From Pegoplata infirma (Eukaryota > Arthropoda > Insecta > Diptera > Anthomyiidae): a stretch of DNA of 64,000 nucleotides. How positions within the stretch are numbered: the stretch's first letter is position 1; each line of letters opens with the position of its first letter. Below, one piece after another: positions 30,331 through 41,673 of the stretch. The translations under genes and the position numbers were made by a program. Location: assembly GCA_963921195.1 (NCBI GenBank), contig OY992537.1:58738313-58802312 (forward strand), given 5' to 3'. The notes under the pieces were generated by a model that saw only the letters and a list, made by a program, of their open reading frames with translations, was not told where the DNA came from and ran no database searches.

Positions 30331-32260
30331 ATATAACTAAATAATTATTTACTTTTTGCATGTAAATAAAATAATTTTAAAAGGAAAAACCAAAAAAGAA
30401 GAAAAATTAAATGATAAATCAACACATAATTTTCAAACTAAAACAAAGATAAACAAAATTATAAAAATTAAAAAAAGAAAATTATACCGAAAAGAAAGAA
30501 TTGAAAGAATTGTTATCACACACCGAAGAAACCAAAAACTCGGTATTAAAACAACAATTTATTGTAAATAAACATAAACGCAACACAAACAACCAACAAT
30601 TACAATAATAACAATGATGACGATGATATTGAAAAATAAACGTAAACAATTTTTAAATTAACGACAATGTCTCCTACTGATCGTCAACATCAACAACAGC
30701 AACAACAACATTTTACTATACAAACAAACCATAAGATAGCAGTGGTAATGTTATTTACCACCAACAGGTCAACATCATCATCATTATCAGCACTACTGCA
30801 TACAATATCCAGCAACAACAACATACGACGATAGAAAACAACAAACAACACTTTATTTACACAGCTCAAAAAAAAAAAAAACTCATTGTAGATAGAGGTC
30901 TACGTCGAACGTGTTGTATATTTCAATTTCAAAGAAAAAAAAAATTTTTTTTGCGTTCATTTCCTTAATAAACTTAAACGTGGAAACATCGCCCGATAGT
31001 GAAAAAGGAAAAAAAAAAAAATAATTGTGAAAAAAAAATTGGAAAAAAAATTTCCATACAAAAAAAAAGAAAAACTCAAACTTGAACGTGAAAATCTTTT
31101 TTTATATATAAATTTTTGCATGTTGCAGTTTGTGAAGAATTGAATTGAATCTTTCAATTTCAATTAAACGATGTCATGTTATCAACATCTACATCATTTT
31201 ATAACAGCAGCAACAACAACCAGCACAACAACACTAAACAAGCAACAAATACAAGTAGCAACAAAAAACAGCAACAGTTAAAACTTGAACAACTTTTATT
31301 ATATTTAAATTTAAGTGCGTCTTGTTACAACATTGTTGACTTCTTTAGTTGCCAACAGCAATCGCAACAACATTATCATCATCAACATCATCATCATCGA
31401 CGACAACAACAACATTTGCAGCAGTAGCAGCTTTGTTAATATTGTCAAATATAAATCCAAATGGAAAATGATGACGATGATGTTTTACGTAAACAAAAGC
31501 TTTAAAAGCAACAACATTAACAACATAACAACTACCAGCAGCAGCAGCAATAACAGCAAAAACAACACGATATTACCACAAAATTATTATATCGAAAGGA
31601 CTGAAAATGTAAACAATAATGATAACAACAACATTAGCAACAACATTATTTATACAAGCAACAATACAAGTTGTAGCAGTAAAAATTGTTGCTGTAGTAG
31701 TAGAAAAAGACAAATTAATACAAATAATAAACAATATCAACAACATAACCAGCATAATAGTAACAGCAATAACTGTAATATAACAACAACATCACCAACA
31801 ACAACAATATCCAAAAAAGCTCAAAGTTTAAATAGTGGGAATATTAGCAATAATCGAAGAACATCAATAGCAGCAGCAGCAACATCTATAGCACAACAGC
31901 AGCAACAACAGGGTTTTGACAACAACATTATCAAAACTTGCAACACAACACCCAGCCACAATATTTGCAATACTAGTAGGAGTAGCAGTAGCAGCAACAA
32001 CATCACCAGCAGTTGTAGCAGTAGTAGGAATAGTTTTTGTAATTCATCCTCAACCACGTCATCGACATTTTCATCATCATCATCCCGTAAACGTAAAAAT
32101 TATAGCCTTATCATCAGCAGCAACATCGTCCATAATATCATTAGCCTTTTTGGCCTTCAGCTATGTTGTCTCCTGCTGTTGCGGCTTACACATTTAACCA
32201 CTGGTCTTGCTGTTGGTGTCGACTCAACAAATGCAAATCTCACAGATTTGGGTAGTCCTG
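30331..32260 (+). other. Inferred exon: long CAA/CAG-rich 5' leader plus start of coding
   Basis: Preceded by CTAAT and CACATTTTCTTTTTATTTCTAG (last 20 bases listed), a strong acceptor ending at 30330. Ends at CCTG|GTATGT (donor after 32260), or less likely GGATTTGG|GTAGTC nine bases earlier. The body is dominated by CAACAACAG, CAACATCATC and AGCAGC triplets, typical of long leaders and low-complexity coding in fly neural and developmental genes. It is the only long stretch of the window without transposons, which supports functional constraint. Confidence 0.5.
31315..32260 (+). CDS. First coding exon of an unrecognised, possibly secreted or membrane protein
   Basis: The open frame spans 315 codons to the proposed donor at 32260. 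The first Met is at 31315, but an in-frame MMTMM cluster begins at 31468; the real start is undecided. Residues about 60-260 are low complexity (Asn, Ser, Thr and short Gln runs) and could be untranslated leader that happens to be open. The final part is different: ISLFGLQLCCLLLLRLTH is a strongly hydrophobic stretch followed by LTTGLAVGVDSTNANLTDLG, which looks like a signal sequence or signal anchor with a small-residue cleavage site (TGLA|VG) and an N-glycosylation sequon (NLT). Beyond 32260 the frame runs into intron and a transposon (from 32291) and means nothing. I do not recognise the gene. The frame, start and donor are inference. Confidence 0.4.
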
Positions 32261-32544
32261 GTATGTATGGCATTAGCATTAGAAAAATTACACTGTGCTA
32301 CAAAAAAAACAAAATCGAATATAATTTTTAAATGAGCTAGTTCAGGTTGTAGGTCTCGTCAAAACGGTCACAAAATTGGCCATCGAACTTGCCAGGCACC
32401 CTTAAATTTTAAAGTTATTTTAAAAAAACGTTTTTTGGGACTGTTCTCACTTTAACTCAGAAAATTTTCAACCGATTTTTAATTTTTTAACTGTTCTGGA
32501 TAGAAGAACGATAGGACTTTTCATGTGTATGAGTTGGTATGTGT

Positions 32545-34850
32545 ATGGGGCATTCCATGTCAAATCGGACACTTTGAATAATTTTTTTTTAGATTTTCCC
32601 AATTTATTGACAGTTTTTAGTACCCTTCAAAAACTCCTTCGTGGTAAATTTTCTGATTTTTTAATGACCCGTTAAAAGATATCGAATTTTTAAAAATTGG
32701 TAGTTTGTTCCTTTACTCAAACTTTTTTTACTCATAACTTCTTCAATAATGGTCCAAATTGCATTTTTATACCCTCCACTTAGTGATAGAGGGTATATAT
32801 AAGTTTGTCATTCCGTTTGTAACTCATCGAAATATCGATCTGGGACCCCATAAAGTATATATATTCATGATGCCCGATCGATTTTAAGACATTCTAGCGA
32901 TGTCCGTCTGTCCGTCTGTCTGTGGAAAATGCTCTCGCGGACAAAATATTGCACAGAGATGACTGAAACTTAACATATTTATTGGAAGTTCTCCAGAGAA
33001 GTTTGGTATTGCATTTGAGCGATATCGGTTCAGCGGTTCAAAAGTTATGAACGAAAATGTAAGCACACCTCAAAAATTTCAGTACATTCAACATAACCTA
33101 AAAATACAAAATGCTTTAATTCGGCTTCTCGTTGACATATGTGAACATAATTAAACACCAAATGGTATTTAAACAAGTACGAACATATTTTTTGACAAAA
33201 AAAGAAAAAAATCGCGGATTTTTTTTACCAAAATTTTTTTTCGCGGAATTTTTTTTTTCAAAAAAATTTTTTTTTTCAAAAGTAATTTCCTTTTAAATAA
33301 AGTTTTTTTGCAATAATCTTTTTGAAATTGTGGAGGGTATCACTATATTCGGCAAGGCCGAATTTAACTTTTTTACTTGTTTTTTTTTAATTTTTGTTTT
33401 TTACGTACTTAAAAAAATCTTAAAAGTGTTTTAGTAAGCGATTTTTAAGTTTTAAAATTTAAATGTCATTTTTGAAAATGTATGTACTCTTTGATTTTTT
33501 TGTGTAAAACTTTTATCGATTCTACAAATTTTTTACCCAGTAGGATCGTGGGATAACTATTATTACTATTTTTTTTAAATTTTTTGAAAAAATTTTGCTG
33601 TTATTTTCCAATCATTTCTACTGCTCCAATGCTACGTCATAGAGGGGTCATTTCCAAGACCGATCCCCATTAATTTTTACGTATAAACATTTCTTTGGAA
33701 CAAACTAATACGCTATCTCCAATTTCTAAGGGGTCTCCCACACAAAATGACATGTTTTTAAAAATTTGCTCCAACCGCTATAACTGCCCTAAAAGTGCCC
33801 TTAATGCAATAAAATATATGACCGACCCACAATATTTTTTTAGTCCAAACATTTTCTCTGAACACACCTACACCCTATCTTTAACTATTAAGGCGGTCCC
33901 CATACAATTTTTTTTTATTTTTTGTAAATTTGTTTTATTTAATCAGCTTCTACAGGTCCAATGGTGCTTCCGAGAAGAGTCATTAGTTAGATCGACTCCC
34001 AATTATTTTTACCCTCTAACATTTTTTTAAAACATACTTACGCCCTATATCCACTCCCTAAGTAGACTCCCATACAAATTACAGTTGGAGCTAATTTTAT
34101 AAAAATTTAATTTTGAATGGAAGCCCATTTAGGGAGTGCTTAAAATAAATGGACGCACCATTGGACCGGAAGAAGCTGATTAAATAAAACAAATTTACAA
34201 AAAAATAAAAAAAAATTGTATGGGGACCGCCTTAATAGTTTAAGATAGGGGTAGGTGTAAGGGCACTCTTAGGGCAGTTATAGCGGTTGAAGCAAATTTT
34301 AAAAAATTTCATTTTGTGTGGCAGACCTCTACGAAATTGGAGATAGGTATTAGTTTGTTCCAAAGAAATATTTATACGTAAAAATAAATGAAGGTCGGTC
34401 TTGGTAATGACCCCTCTACGACGCACCATTGGAGCAGTAGAAATGATTTTAAGATTGGAAAATTACAATTAAATTTTTTCAAAAAATTAAAAAAAATAGT
34501 AATAATCGTTACTCACGATCCTACTGGGCAAAAAATTTGTAGAATCGATAGAAGTTTTACACAAAAAAATTTCAAAAAAAGCAAAGAGTACATACATTTT
34601 TAAAAATGTTTTGGATTTTTTTTAAAAGTATGTAAAAAAACAAAAATTAAAAAAAAATTCCAATTTGGACCATTATTGAGAAAGTTATGAGTAAAAGAAG
34701 TTTGAGTAATGGAACAAACTACCAATTTTTAAAAATTCGATATCTTTTGAACGGGTCATCAAAAAAATCTGAAAATTTACCACGAAGGAGTTCTCCAAGG
34801 GTACTAAAAACTGTCAACAAATTGGGAAAATCTAAAAAAATAAGTTTTTG
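32545..34850. mobile_element. GGGGCATTCC fold-back element, second copy
   Basis: The left arm starts GGGGCATTCCATGTCAAATC. The right arm (34680-34850) is its inverse but lacks the last terminal bases. Additional inner inverted repeats (33600-34010 with 34100-34480) contain GCTCCAATG and TTAACTATTAAGGCGGTCCC. A clean Helitron sits in the left arm. Confidence 0.65.
32765..33382 (+). mobile_element. DINE-1-like Helitron, complete copy
   Basis: TTTTTATACCCTCCACTTAG opens it; GTTTGTAACTCATCGAAAT and GATGTCCGTCTGTCCGTCTG follow; and it ends with GTGGAGGGTATCACT, the hairpin TTCGGCAAGGCCGAA, and TTTTTTACTTGTTTT. About 620 bp, non-autonomous (no Rep/helicase). Nearly identical to 35837-36456, so recently active. 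Confidence 0.8.
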
Positions 34851-35478
34851 ATTTAACAAGATATGTTAAATATCTCAAAAACCTACTCTATCGCTACAGA
34901 GCAATTTTAAAGCCGGATTTGTAATTAAAGCGCCAAAAACCTTTAAAAATATTATACATGACCTCTCATGATAATTTTTTTTTTTTCCAGAAAAATCTTC
35001 ATTTTCTTTTATAGAAAAATTATCACAACTCAGTCAATTGTTATCCAATTTTTTCAGGATAAAGCTGATTTTATTCAGAATCAAATTTTCTTTAAGAATA
35101 CGTTTATAAATATAAAGGTTGTTAAACGAACTTTAGCAGAAAAATCTCGATAATCTGGAAAAATGTTCAAAAAGTAACAAAAACCTTTGATATTATTGAA
35201 AAAATCAATAGATATCTTTCTTATGTGTGGAAGACCAACACAAACGCTTGGAAAGCCCCATCATTCTTCTTTCCAAAAATTTTAAATCGATTGAAAAGTT
35301 TCTGATTTACACGAGGTTTAGTGAGAAAAGTCCCAAAAAAGTTTTTTTTTTTTGACAACAACTCTAAATTTGGAATGAGTCTAGCAAGTTTAATGGGCAT
35401 TTTTGTGATCTACTCGCCGAGACCTACAACCTATACTATCTCACATCAAAAGTATTTTTCCACTGTAGCACAGTGTTA

Positions 35479-35836
35479 TTGATTTTTTATGTTCCACACA
35501 CACAGTTTTGAAATTAACCTATATTGTGTGTGTTTAAGGATTGCTTTTTTTGCAGTGGGGTGTATTAACAATATAATCAACAACAAAAGTTTTCCATTTT
35601 TTTTCTGTTATCCAAGTTTCCTTCCTTTAACTCTTTTTTATTTCCTCTTTCCAAAAAATGAATGAAACTACAATTTTGTTAAACAAAATAGGTTTAAGTT
35701 AAAGCTACATGGTTGACAGCAGAAATATCAAATAATGTATTCGTAGGATTTGCATACAATTTATCAAATGTAAAAACTTTTTTTAATTTTTTTTCACCTT
35801 TGACATGTTTTTGTACCAAACGATCTCAGCAACTGA
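35479..35836. other. Intron sequence, no feature
   Basis: Nothing recognised; low-copy AT-rich sequence. Confidence 0.45.
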
Positions 35837-36456
35837 CATTTTTATACCCTCCACTTAGTGATAGAGGGTATATATAAGTTTGTCATTCCGTTTGTAACTC
35901 ATCGAAATATCGGTCTGGGACCCCATAAAGTATATATATTCATGATGCCCGATCGATTTTAAGACATTCTAGCGATGTCCGTCTGTCTGTCTGTGGAAAA
36001 TGCTGTCGCGGACAAAATATTGCACAGAGATGACTGAAACTTAACATATTTATTGGAAGTTCTCCCGAGAAGTTTGGTATTGCATTTGAGCGATATCGGT
36101 TCAGCGGTTCAAAAGTTATGAACGAAAATGTAAGCACACCTCAAAAATTTCAGTACATTCAACATAACCTAAAAATACAAAATGGTTTAATTCGGCTTCT
36201 GGTTGACATATGTGAACATAATTGAACACCAAATGGTATTTAAACAAATACGAACATATTTTTTGACAAAAAAAAGAAAAAAATCGCGGATTTTTTTTTA
36301 CCAAAAAATTTTTTCGCGGAAAATTTTTAAAATTTTTTTTTTTTTTTTTTTCAAAAGTAATTTCCTTTTAAATAAAGTTTTTTGCAATAATCTTTTTGAA
36401 ATTGTGGAGGGTATCACTACATTCGGCAAGGCCGAATTTAACTTTTTTACTTGTTT
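35837..36456 (+). mobile_element. DINE-1-like Helitron, complete copy
   Basis: Same start, core and hairpin (TTCGGCAAGGCCGAA, then TTTTTTACTTGTTTT) as 32765-33382, with only scattered differences (for example TCTGTCTGTCTG instead of TCTGTCCGTCTG in the core). Inserted in otherwise low-copy intron. Confidence 0.8.
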
Positions 36457-38634
36457 TATATAAAAAATGAACTAACAAAACAATAAATCCATTATAGGTT
36501 CTAAGATCTCGATCTTTTCAACTGATCTTTGTCGATATTCAGTTGGTCATATCTGAACCACAGACTAATACAAACTCGACATAAGTGACAGGTGTCAAAA
36601 AAGTAGTCTTGAACCATATGGTTAATTTTTTCAAATTATTCTGCGAATTAGGTTAGAAAAAGAAAGCTAATATAACGCGCCATAAGAAAAATGGATGCCA
36701 GATCTGTTTTTATTGTTTCACTCACTCCTAATTCGTAGAAAGTGTTGCCATGTTAGCTTAAAAATAGCTAAAAACTGCTCTGTTTTCTCCTAAAATCGTT
36801 TAGTTTTACCCATTTTTTGTTATAAAACTCTACTGTCGAGTCTGTATATAGTTTGTGTCTGAACTTCAATTAAAATTTGAATTTTTTTAATGAATCTTGT
36901 TCAAATTTTAATTAATCAATTCTGAATTTTATTTGACTTTTTTATAATATTAAAAAGGGAATTTCATAAATTTGAAATAAATTAAGTATTTTTAATAAAA
37001 TTGACAATCTTCAAACGAAATTTTAAGTTTTCAATTGGAATTTTCAAATGTTAATTGATCATTTTCGACCTTTTTTTAAGAAGCTGGTTCAGCAATTGAT
37101 TCTTAGAGCAATTTACTCTTTCAATCATCTTACAAAAAAAATAATAATATCTAAACAATATATCTTCCCTCATCTCGTTAATACAAAGAACTGACTATTT
37201 TTTGACATTTTTCATAATGCTACAAAAATGTCATAATAATAAAATCATTAACCCTAATTATTTTATCATTTTTCGTTGACAATTTTATTGAGATTAATAA
37301 CAAGAAAAAAACTGAAACAAGAATTATGTAAATTTTATTTGCCAAAAAAAGATATTATATTTTTTCTATTATATGGGTTGTGTTTTATATATTTATAACT
37401 CTAAGAACAATGACATTTTCATTTAATTTGAATATTTGAAGGTTATAACAAAATTCTAAGTCTTTGCACAAAATTTTTGCAAATTTAATTTTTTGTTTTA
37501 TTTAAGTTTTATAGCAAAAATTTTGTGTTGCTTTAGAAAAGATATGGATCTTAATGTTGTGTTTTCTTAGGCTAATTGAAAATGGGGGGGAGGGAAATGG
37601 GGTTAACAAGGAAAATCTTGGGCACGTAAAAGTTTTAAAATTTAGTTTTGTAAAGATTTTGTTTTTTTTTCAAGTTTAAACAAAAGATTTGGGTAATTGT
37701 TAAAATTTGGCCTAATTTTTTTGGTATTTGAAGTGCTGCAATGTTACGGGTACTATATTTTTTAAACAGAGACAATTAAACACGAAAGAGCACATATTTT
37801 GCGATTACTTGTAAGCGAGAATGTAATTACTTTATTGTAACGATTAGTTAGGTTTGGAGAACGAACTAGCCAACTATATAGTATCGTTGTTAAATTTTCA
37901 AAACATTTTAGTATTAGAAAAACTTATTATTTCCAATTTAAATTTAGGCCTTCTTTTAGCATTACACGTATGCACTTTGAGAAGTACTGTTTTCTTCAAT
38001 GCCACCGGTCTTAGCAGCAATCCGAAAAACCTTCAAATTGTTTTGATAGTTTCTTTTGATTCTGTTAAAACTTCAAGCTTTTAGTTTAATCTTAATTATT
38101 AAACTTCCAAATTTTTAATTAATTTATATTTTTTCACATTGTTTTTATTTTTAAACATTTAACATTAGTTTAATGATTTTTTTGTTTTTCTGCCTTTATG
38201 ACTTTATAACCTAAAGTTATATTTAAATCATAAACAAAACCTTTAGAATATTTTTAGAGATTTCCTAAATCATTAATCAAATTTATAGAAAGGCTAAATA
38301 TATATAATAATATATTTTCTAAATTTTAGTGTGAAATTTTAAATGAGTTTTAAGAAATAATATGTTTATAAATATGCTTAAAAAGATACGTTTACAAAAC
38401 TTGTCATCATTTAGTTAAAATATGTTATGAAAATTTGATATCTTACCCATATTAATATTAATGTTTAAACCAAATTTAGGTTGGTAATTAATTGTGAAAT
38501 TAAACATTAAGAAATTAAATATTTAGAAATGCTTTTAGCGGCTGTACCGAATCAAATTATAACATATTTTTTTTTTAATTTTTGAGTGAAATTTTTTTGT
38601 AATTTTTGTAAAACGTTCTATGCATACACAGAAA
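36457..38634. other. AT-rich intron sequence, no feature
   Basis: About 2.2 kb without recognised transposon ends. A weak inverted AATTTGAA/TTCAAATT-rich patch at 36850-37080 may be an old MITE. Short open frames here show no known motifs. Confidence 0.5.
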
Positions 38635-38636
38635 AA

Positions 38637-38830
38637 AATTGAAACGAATTTTAATCAACAAAAACGCGGATTCAATCAATTTTTTGATTGTAATTCCTCC
38701 AATTAAAAAAATTGTTATACCTATAATCAAATTGTAGGTGATTGATTAAAAATTTTTCGATTTTGACCAAAAATTTTATCAATTTTTTATTTATAGTCAA
38801 TTAAAATAATAATTGTAACAAATGAATTGT
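38637..38830. mobile_element. MITE, CACAGAAAAAAATTG family
   Basis: TA at 38635-38636 precedes CACAGAAAAAAATTGAAACG. AATCAACAAAAACGCGGATT and CAATCAATTTTTTGATTG follow. Matches 47622-47714 and 57310-57500 in inverted orientation. The right end is not clear. Confidence 0.5.
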
Positions 38831-39070
38831 AAGCTTATGACAAAATTATCAAATCTCAAAGATTTACATTTTGTATAGTTTTGTATGGGCTATCAATTAA
38901 AATTTTTTTTTGGAAAATTTTTAGCACCCGTTCTAAAATTTCCCTTTTTTTAAAAAAGTCAATTTATCTAAAATTCGGCGACTTTTGTTATTTTTTTTTA
39001 AATTTTTTTTAAGTTCTGATTAATTTTTATTAAAAAATAAAAATTGTTTTATTCGACCTTTAAAATATTA

Positions 39071-39303
39071 TATTTTGAGTATGTTTATATTTTGAGTATG
39101 TTTATTTTTTGCTAAATAATCTTGACAATGGAATCTGACAAATTCCGAAACACGTGTCGATTAAGTCTTGCAAAAATGACCAACATAAATAAATTTAAAA
39201 CAAAAAAAATAATTTTCTTGAAAATTATACTATGAGAATATCATGGTTTTAATTAGTAAAGAAAATAACGACCTCGAGCCAGAATAAACATACTCAAAAT
39301 ATT
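39071..39303. mobile_element. MITE with ATTTTGAGTATGTTTA ends
   Basis: Left ATTTTGAGTATGTTTA (present twice in a row, 39074 and 39092) and right TAAACATACTCAAAAT are exact inverses. A diverged inverted relative is at 20425-20630. Confidence 0.65.
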
Positions 39304-39865
39304 TTTTTTTAAGTTTAGATGTTTGTCTATCCACACAAAAAAATTCAGACATTTGTTTTTCGTTTCTTTTTCGAGAAAATCGCATTAGAATTTTGAATTT
39401 TATAACAACTTAGTAATTTGCTTGTATTTTCTTGTTTCACCATAGCGTATGAGTAACAATAATGCAAATATAATACTTATTCGCTACGTTGAAACAAAAA
39501 AAAAATACTTGCAAATTACAAAATTGTTATAAAATTTAATATTCAAATGCGATTTTCTCGAAAAAAAAACGAAAACATGTGGCCGGATTTTTGATAAATT
39601 GACTTTTTTTAAAAATGGAAAAATTTTAGAACGGGTTCTGAAAATTTTCAAAAAAAAAAATAATCGATAGCCCATTTAAAACTATAAAGAATGTTAATTT
39701 TTGAGATTATAGTGCACTCCGTTTTAATTTGATAAATATTTAACAAGGCAACTCGACACAAACTTGACCATTTTTCCAATATTTGACCACGCCTCCTAAG
39801 CCCAGTTTTTTAAAAATTGATAAACCAAATACGCAATTTTCTTAGTTCCATATAGGGCTATCCAT

Positions 39866-40585
39866 TAGCGCGTCCCGAATTCAAATATTTTTAGCTTGCC
39901 CCCTCAAACGATGGGGATTTAGGACCCTTTTACGGGAAAAATAACGAAAAAATTTTTGCACAAAAAACCAGTTGGCTACCAGCAACTAAAGATTGCAATC
40001 TTAGTGCATTTTGAAAAAACTTTTTTTTTTGTTGTCCAAAAATTTGACGCCAAAAGTTGCGCAATATAGAGTACATTTGAGGAAAAATATTAATAAAATT
40101 TCCATGGAGTAATTTTGGTGCAGCGTTGCATCTCAAAGATCAAAAGGTGTACTTAATTTTTACTTTTTCTTTCTTTTATGCTAAATTAGTCTCAAAATCT
40201 GCTTTGATACAGTTTTAACGAATGTGAGCTCTTTTGCGCAGGTTTTGAGACCAATTTAGCTTAAAAGAAAAAATAAAAAAAAAATAAGTCGCACTTTTCA
40301 TCTTTAAGATGCAACGCTGCACCAAAATTACTCCATGGAAATTTTATTTATATTTTTCCAGGAATGTACTCTATATTGCGCAAATTTTGGCATACATTTT
40401 TTAAAAAACAAAAAAAAAATTTTTTTCAAAATGCACTAAGACTGCAATCTTTATTCGCTGGTAGCCAACTGGTTTTTTGTCCAAAACTTTTTTTGTTATT
40501 TTTCCCGTAAAAGGGTCCTAAACCCCATCTTTTGAGGGGGCAAGCATTTTCAAATTCGAAAAAAAGCCGAATTCGGGACGCGCTA
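39866..40585. mobile_element. Fold-back hAT MITE with 8-bp TSD (CTATCCAT)
   Basis: CTATCCAT is present exactly at 39858-39865 and 40586-40593. Ends are TAGCGCGTCCCGAATT and AATTCGGGACGCGCTA. The two 350-bp halves are inverted copies of each other throughout (both contain CCATGGAGTAATTTTGGTGC or its complement). The interior is related to the element at 41825-42611. Confidence 0.88.
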
Positions 40586-40659
40586 CTATCCATACAACCT
40601 ATTCCGAAATTTACAGTACACATGTTTTTTTCGCTGAGCATTTGGTGTGGAATGCGTCA

Positions 40660-41079
40660 TATGTGTTATATTCACAGGCAGGCTTACTTCATAAATGAGT
40701 AAAATCGGTTCAGGAGAAAAAAGTTTCCCCTAGAAGAACTAAACACAACTCTGAAAAACGCCATTTTTTTAACTTTTTTTTTGCTGTTTTTGTTAAAAAA
40801 AATAAAACAATTTTAAGTCAGAATATGTTTGCGGTTGAAAAATGTTTTTTTTTTTTTTTAGCCCGCCCCCATTTGTGGGCGTGGATATAAAAAAAAAATT
40901 TAAAAATACTGATAAAATTATATTACTTAAGTGCAAAAAGCATAATTTATGAATTTGAAAACATTTATCGCGAGAGCAAAGGTGTCCCTTGACGATCCTT
41001 TCTCCAAAATCCCACTGACTATTTTTTTTACATATTGGTGCGAATAAAAAATATGGCACAGCCGAATTTAACACTCTTA
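40660..41079 (+). mobile_element. DINE-1-like Helitron, 3' half
   Basis: Body homologous to 22370-22990 (GTAAAATCGGTTCAGGAGAA, AAAAACGCC). Ends with GGCACAGCCGAATTTAACAC and TCTTACTT (41056-41081). The 5' half is missing. Confidence 0.55.
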
Positions 41080-41087
41080 CTTAATAT

Positions 41088-41659
41088 TAGAGATGAGCAT
41101 GTAAGCAGATTATAGCGTGATTCACGTGAATCTCGCGTGATTCATTCGATTTTACTCACGCGAATGTGAGTGAGTGTGAGTGGAGAAAAAAATTGTGAGT
41201 GCGTGAGTAAGATTTTTGCCTGAGGGAGTGTTCGTGAGTCGGTTTTTTGTGTGATTTTTTGTGATTTATTTTCTCCCCATATTTCCTTTTATTCCAAAAA
41301 ATGCAACAAAAAAATTGTAAAATTTGGCTTTACTTAGGATTTCGTCCCGAAAAAAGCAAAAAAAAAGTGTAAAATTTCACTGAACTTTAAATTTTGCTGA
41401 AAATTTTTGAAAGATTTTTGAAGTTTTAGTTTTTGAAATTTTTTTTTTGTATAAACAAGAGTTTCGTGAGTGTGAGGCTTCTTGAGTGTGAGTGAAGCTT
41501 GCGTGAGTGCACGTGAGTGTGAGTTGTATTAAATTTACTCACGTGATTGCGAGTGAGTGTGAGTGGAAAAAATATGCTCGTGAGAGAGTGTGATTCAAAA
41601 ATTCCTGTCGTGGGCGAGAGTGAGTGTGAGTCAAAAAATCACTCACGCGCCCATCTCTA
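41088..41659. mobile_element. TAGAGATG hAT MITE with GTGAGT repeats
   Basis: Flanks CTTAATAT (41080-41087) and CTTGATAT (41660-41667) are an 8-bp duplication with one mismatch. Ends are TAGAGATGAGC and GCCCATCTCTA. Both ends carry arrays of GTGAGTGTGAGT and its complement, and GTGATTCACGTGAATC palindromes. Shorter relatives lie at 23509-23676, near 62622 and near 63250. Confidence 0.75.
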
Positions 41660-41673
41660 CTTGATATACTCTA

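Larger units (their letters stand above)
32291..35475. mobile_element. CACTGTGCTACA-ended element, host of nested insertions
   Basis: CACTGTGCTACA at 32291 and TGTAGCACAGTG ending at 35475 are exact 12-bp inverted repeats. GGTTGTAGGTCTCG also pairs inside (32346-32359 with 35421-35434). TTA flanks both sides. Another left end of the family is at 62035, again after TTA. It contains a fold-back element and a Helitron. No transposase seen. The CACTGTG terminus is Transib-like, but the 3-bp flank does not fit, so the superfamily is left open. Confidence 0.6.
38860..40655. mobile_element. GGCATTCCACACC fold-back element with two insertions
   Basis: The right end carries TTTGGTGTGGAATGCGTCA (40639-40657). 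The body (TAGTTTTGTATGGGCTATC, AGAACCCGTTCT, GACCACGCCT) matches both arms of the complete copy at 45486-46024. The left terminus is lost. Interrupted by a MITE (39071-39303) and a hAT element (39866-40585). Confidence 0.55.

Noticed and set aside
31821..32057. Leucine- and valine-rich minus-strand frame and other frames across the CAA/AGC-rich exon
   Set aside because: Triplet repeats stay open in several frames. The Leu and Cys runs are reverse-strand readings of AGC/CAA repeats with no independent support.
32291..35475. Transib assignment from the CACTGTG ends
   Set aside because: Transib makes 5-bp duplications. Here only TTA matches on both sides, and no RAG1-like transposase was seen.
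37854..38084. 76-codon plus-strand frame in otherwise plain intron
   Set aside because: No recognisable motif, AT-driven composition and no splice context. Likely chance.
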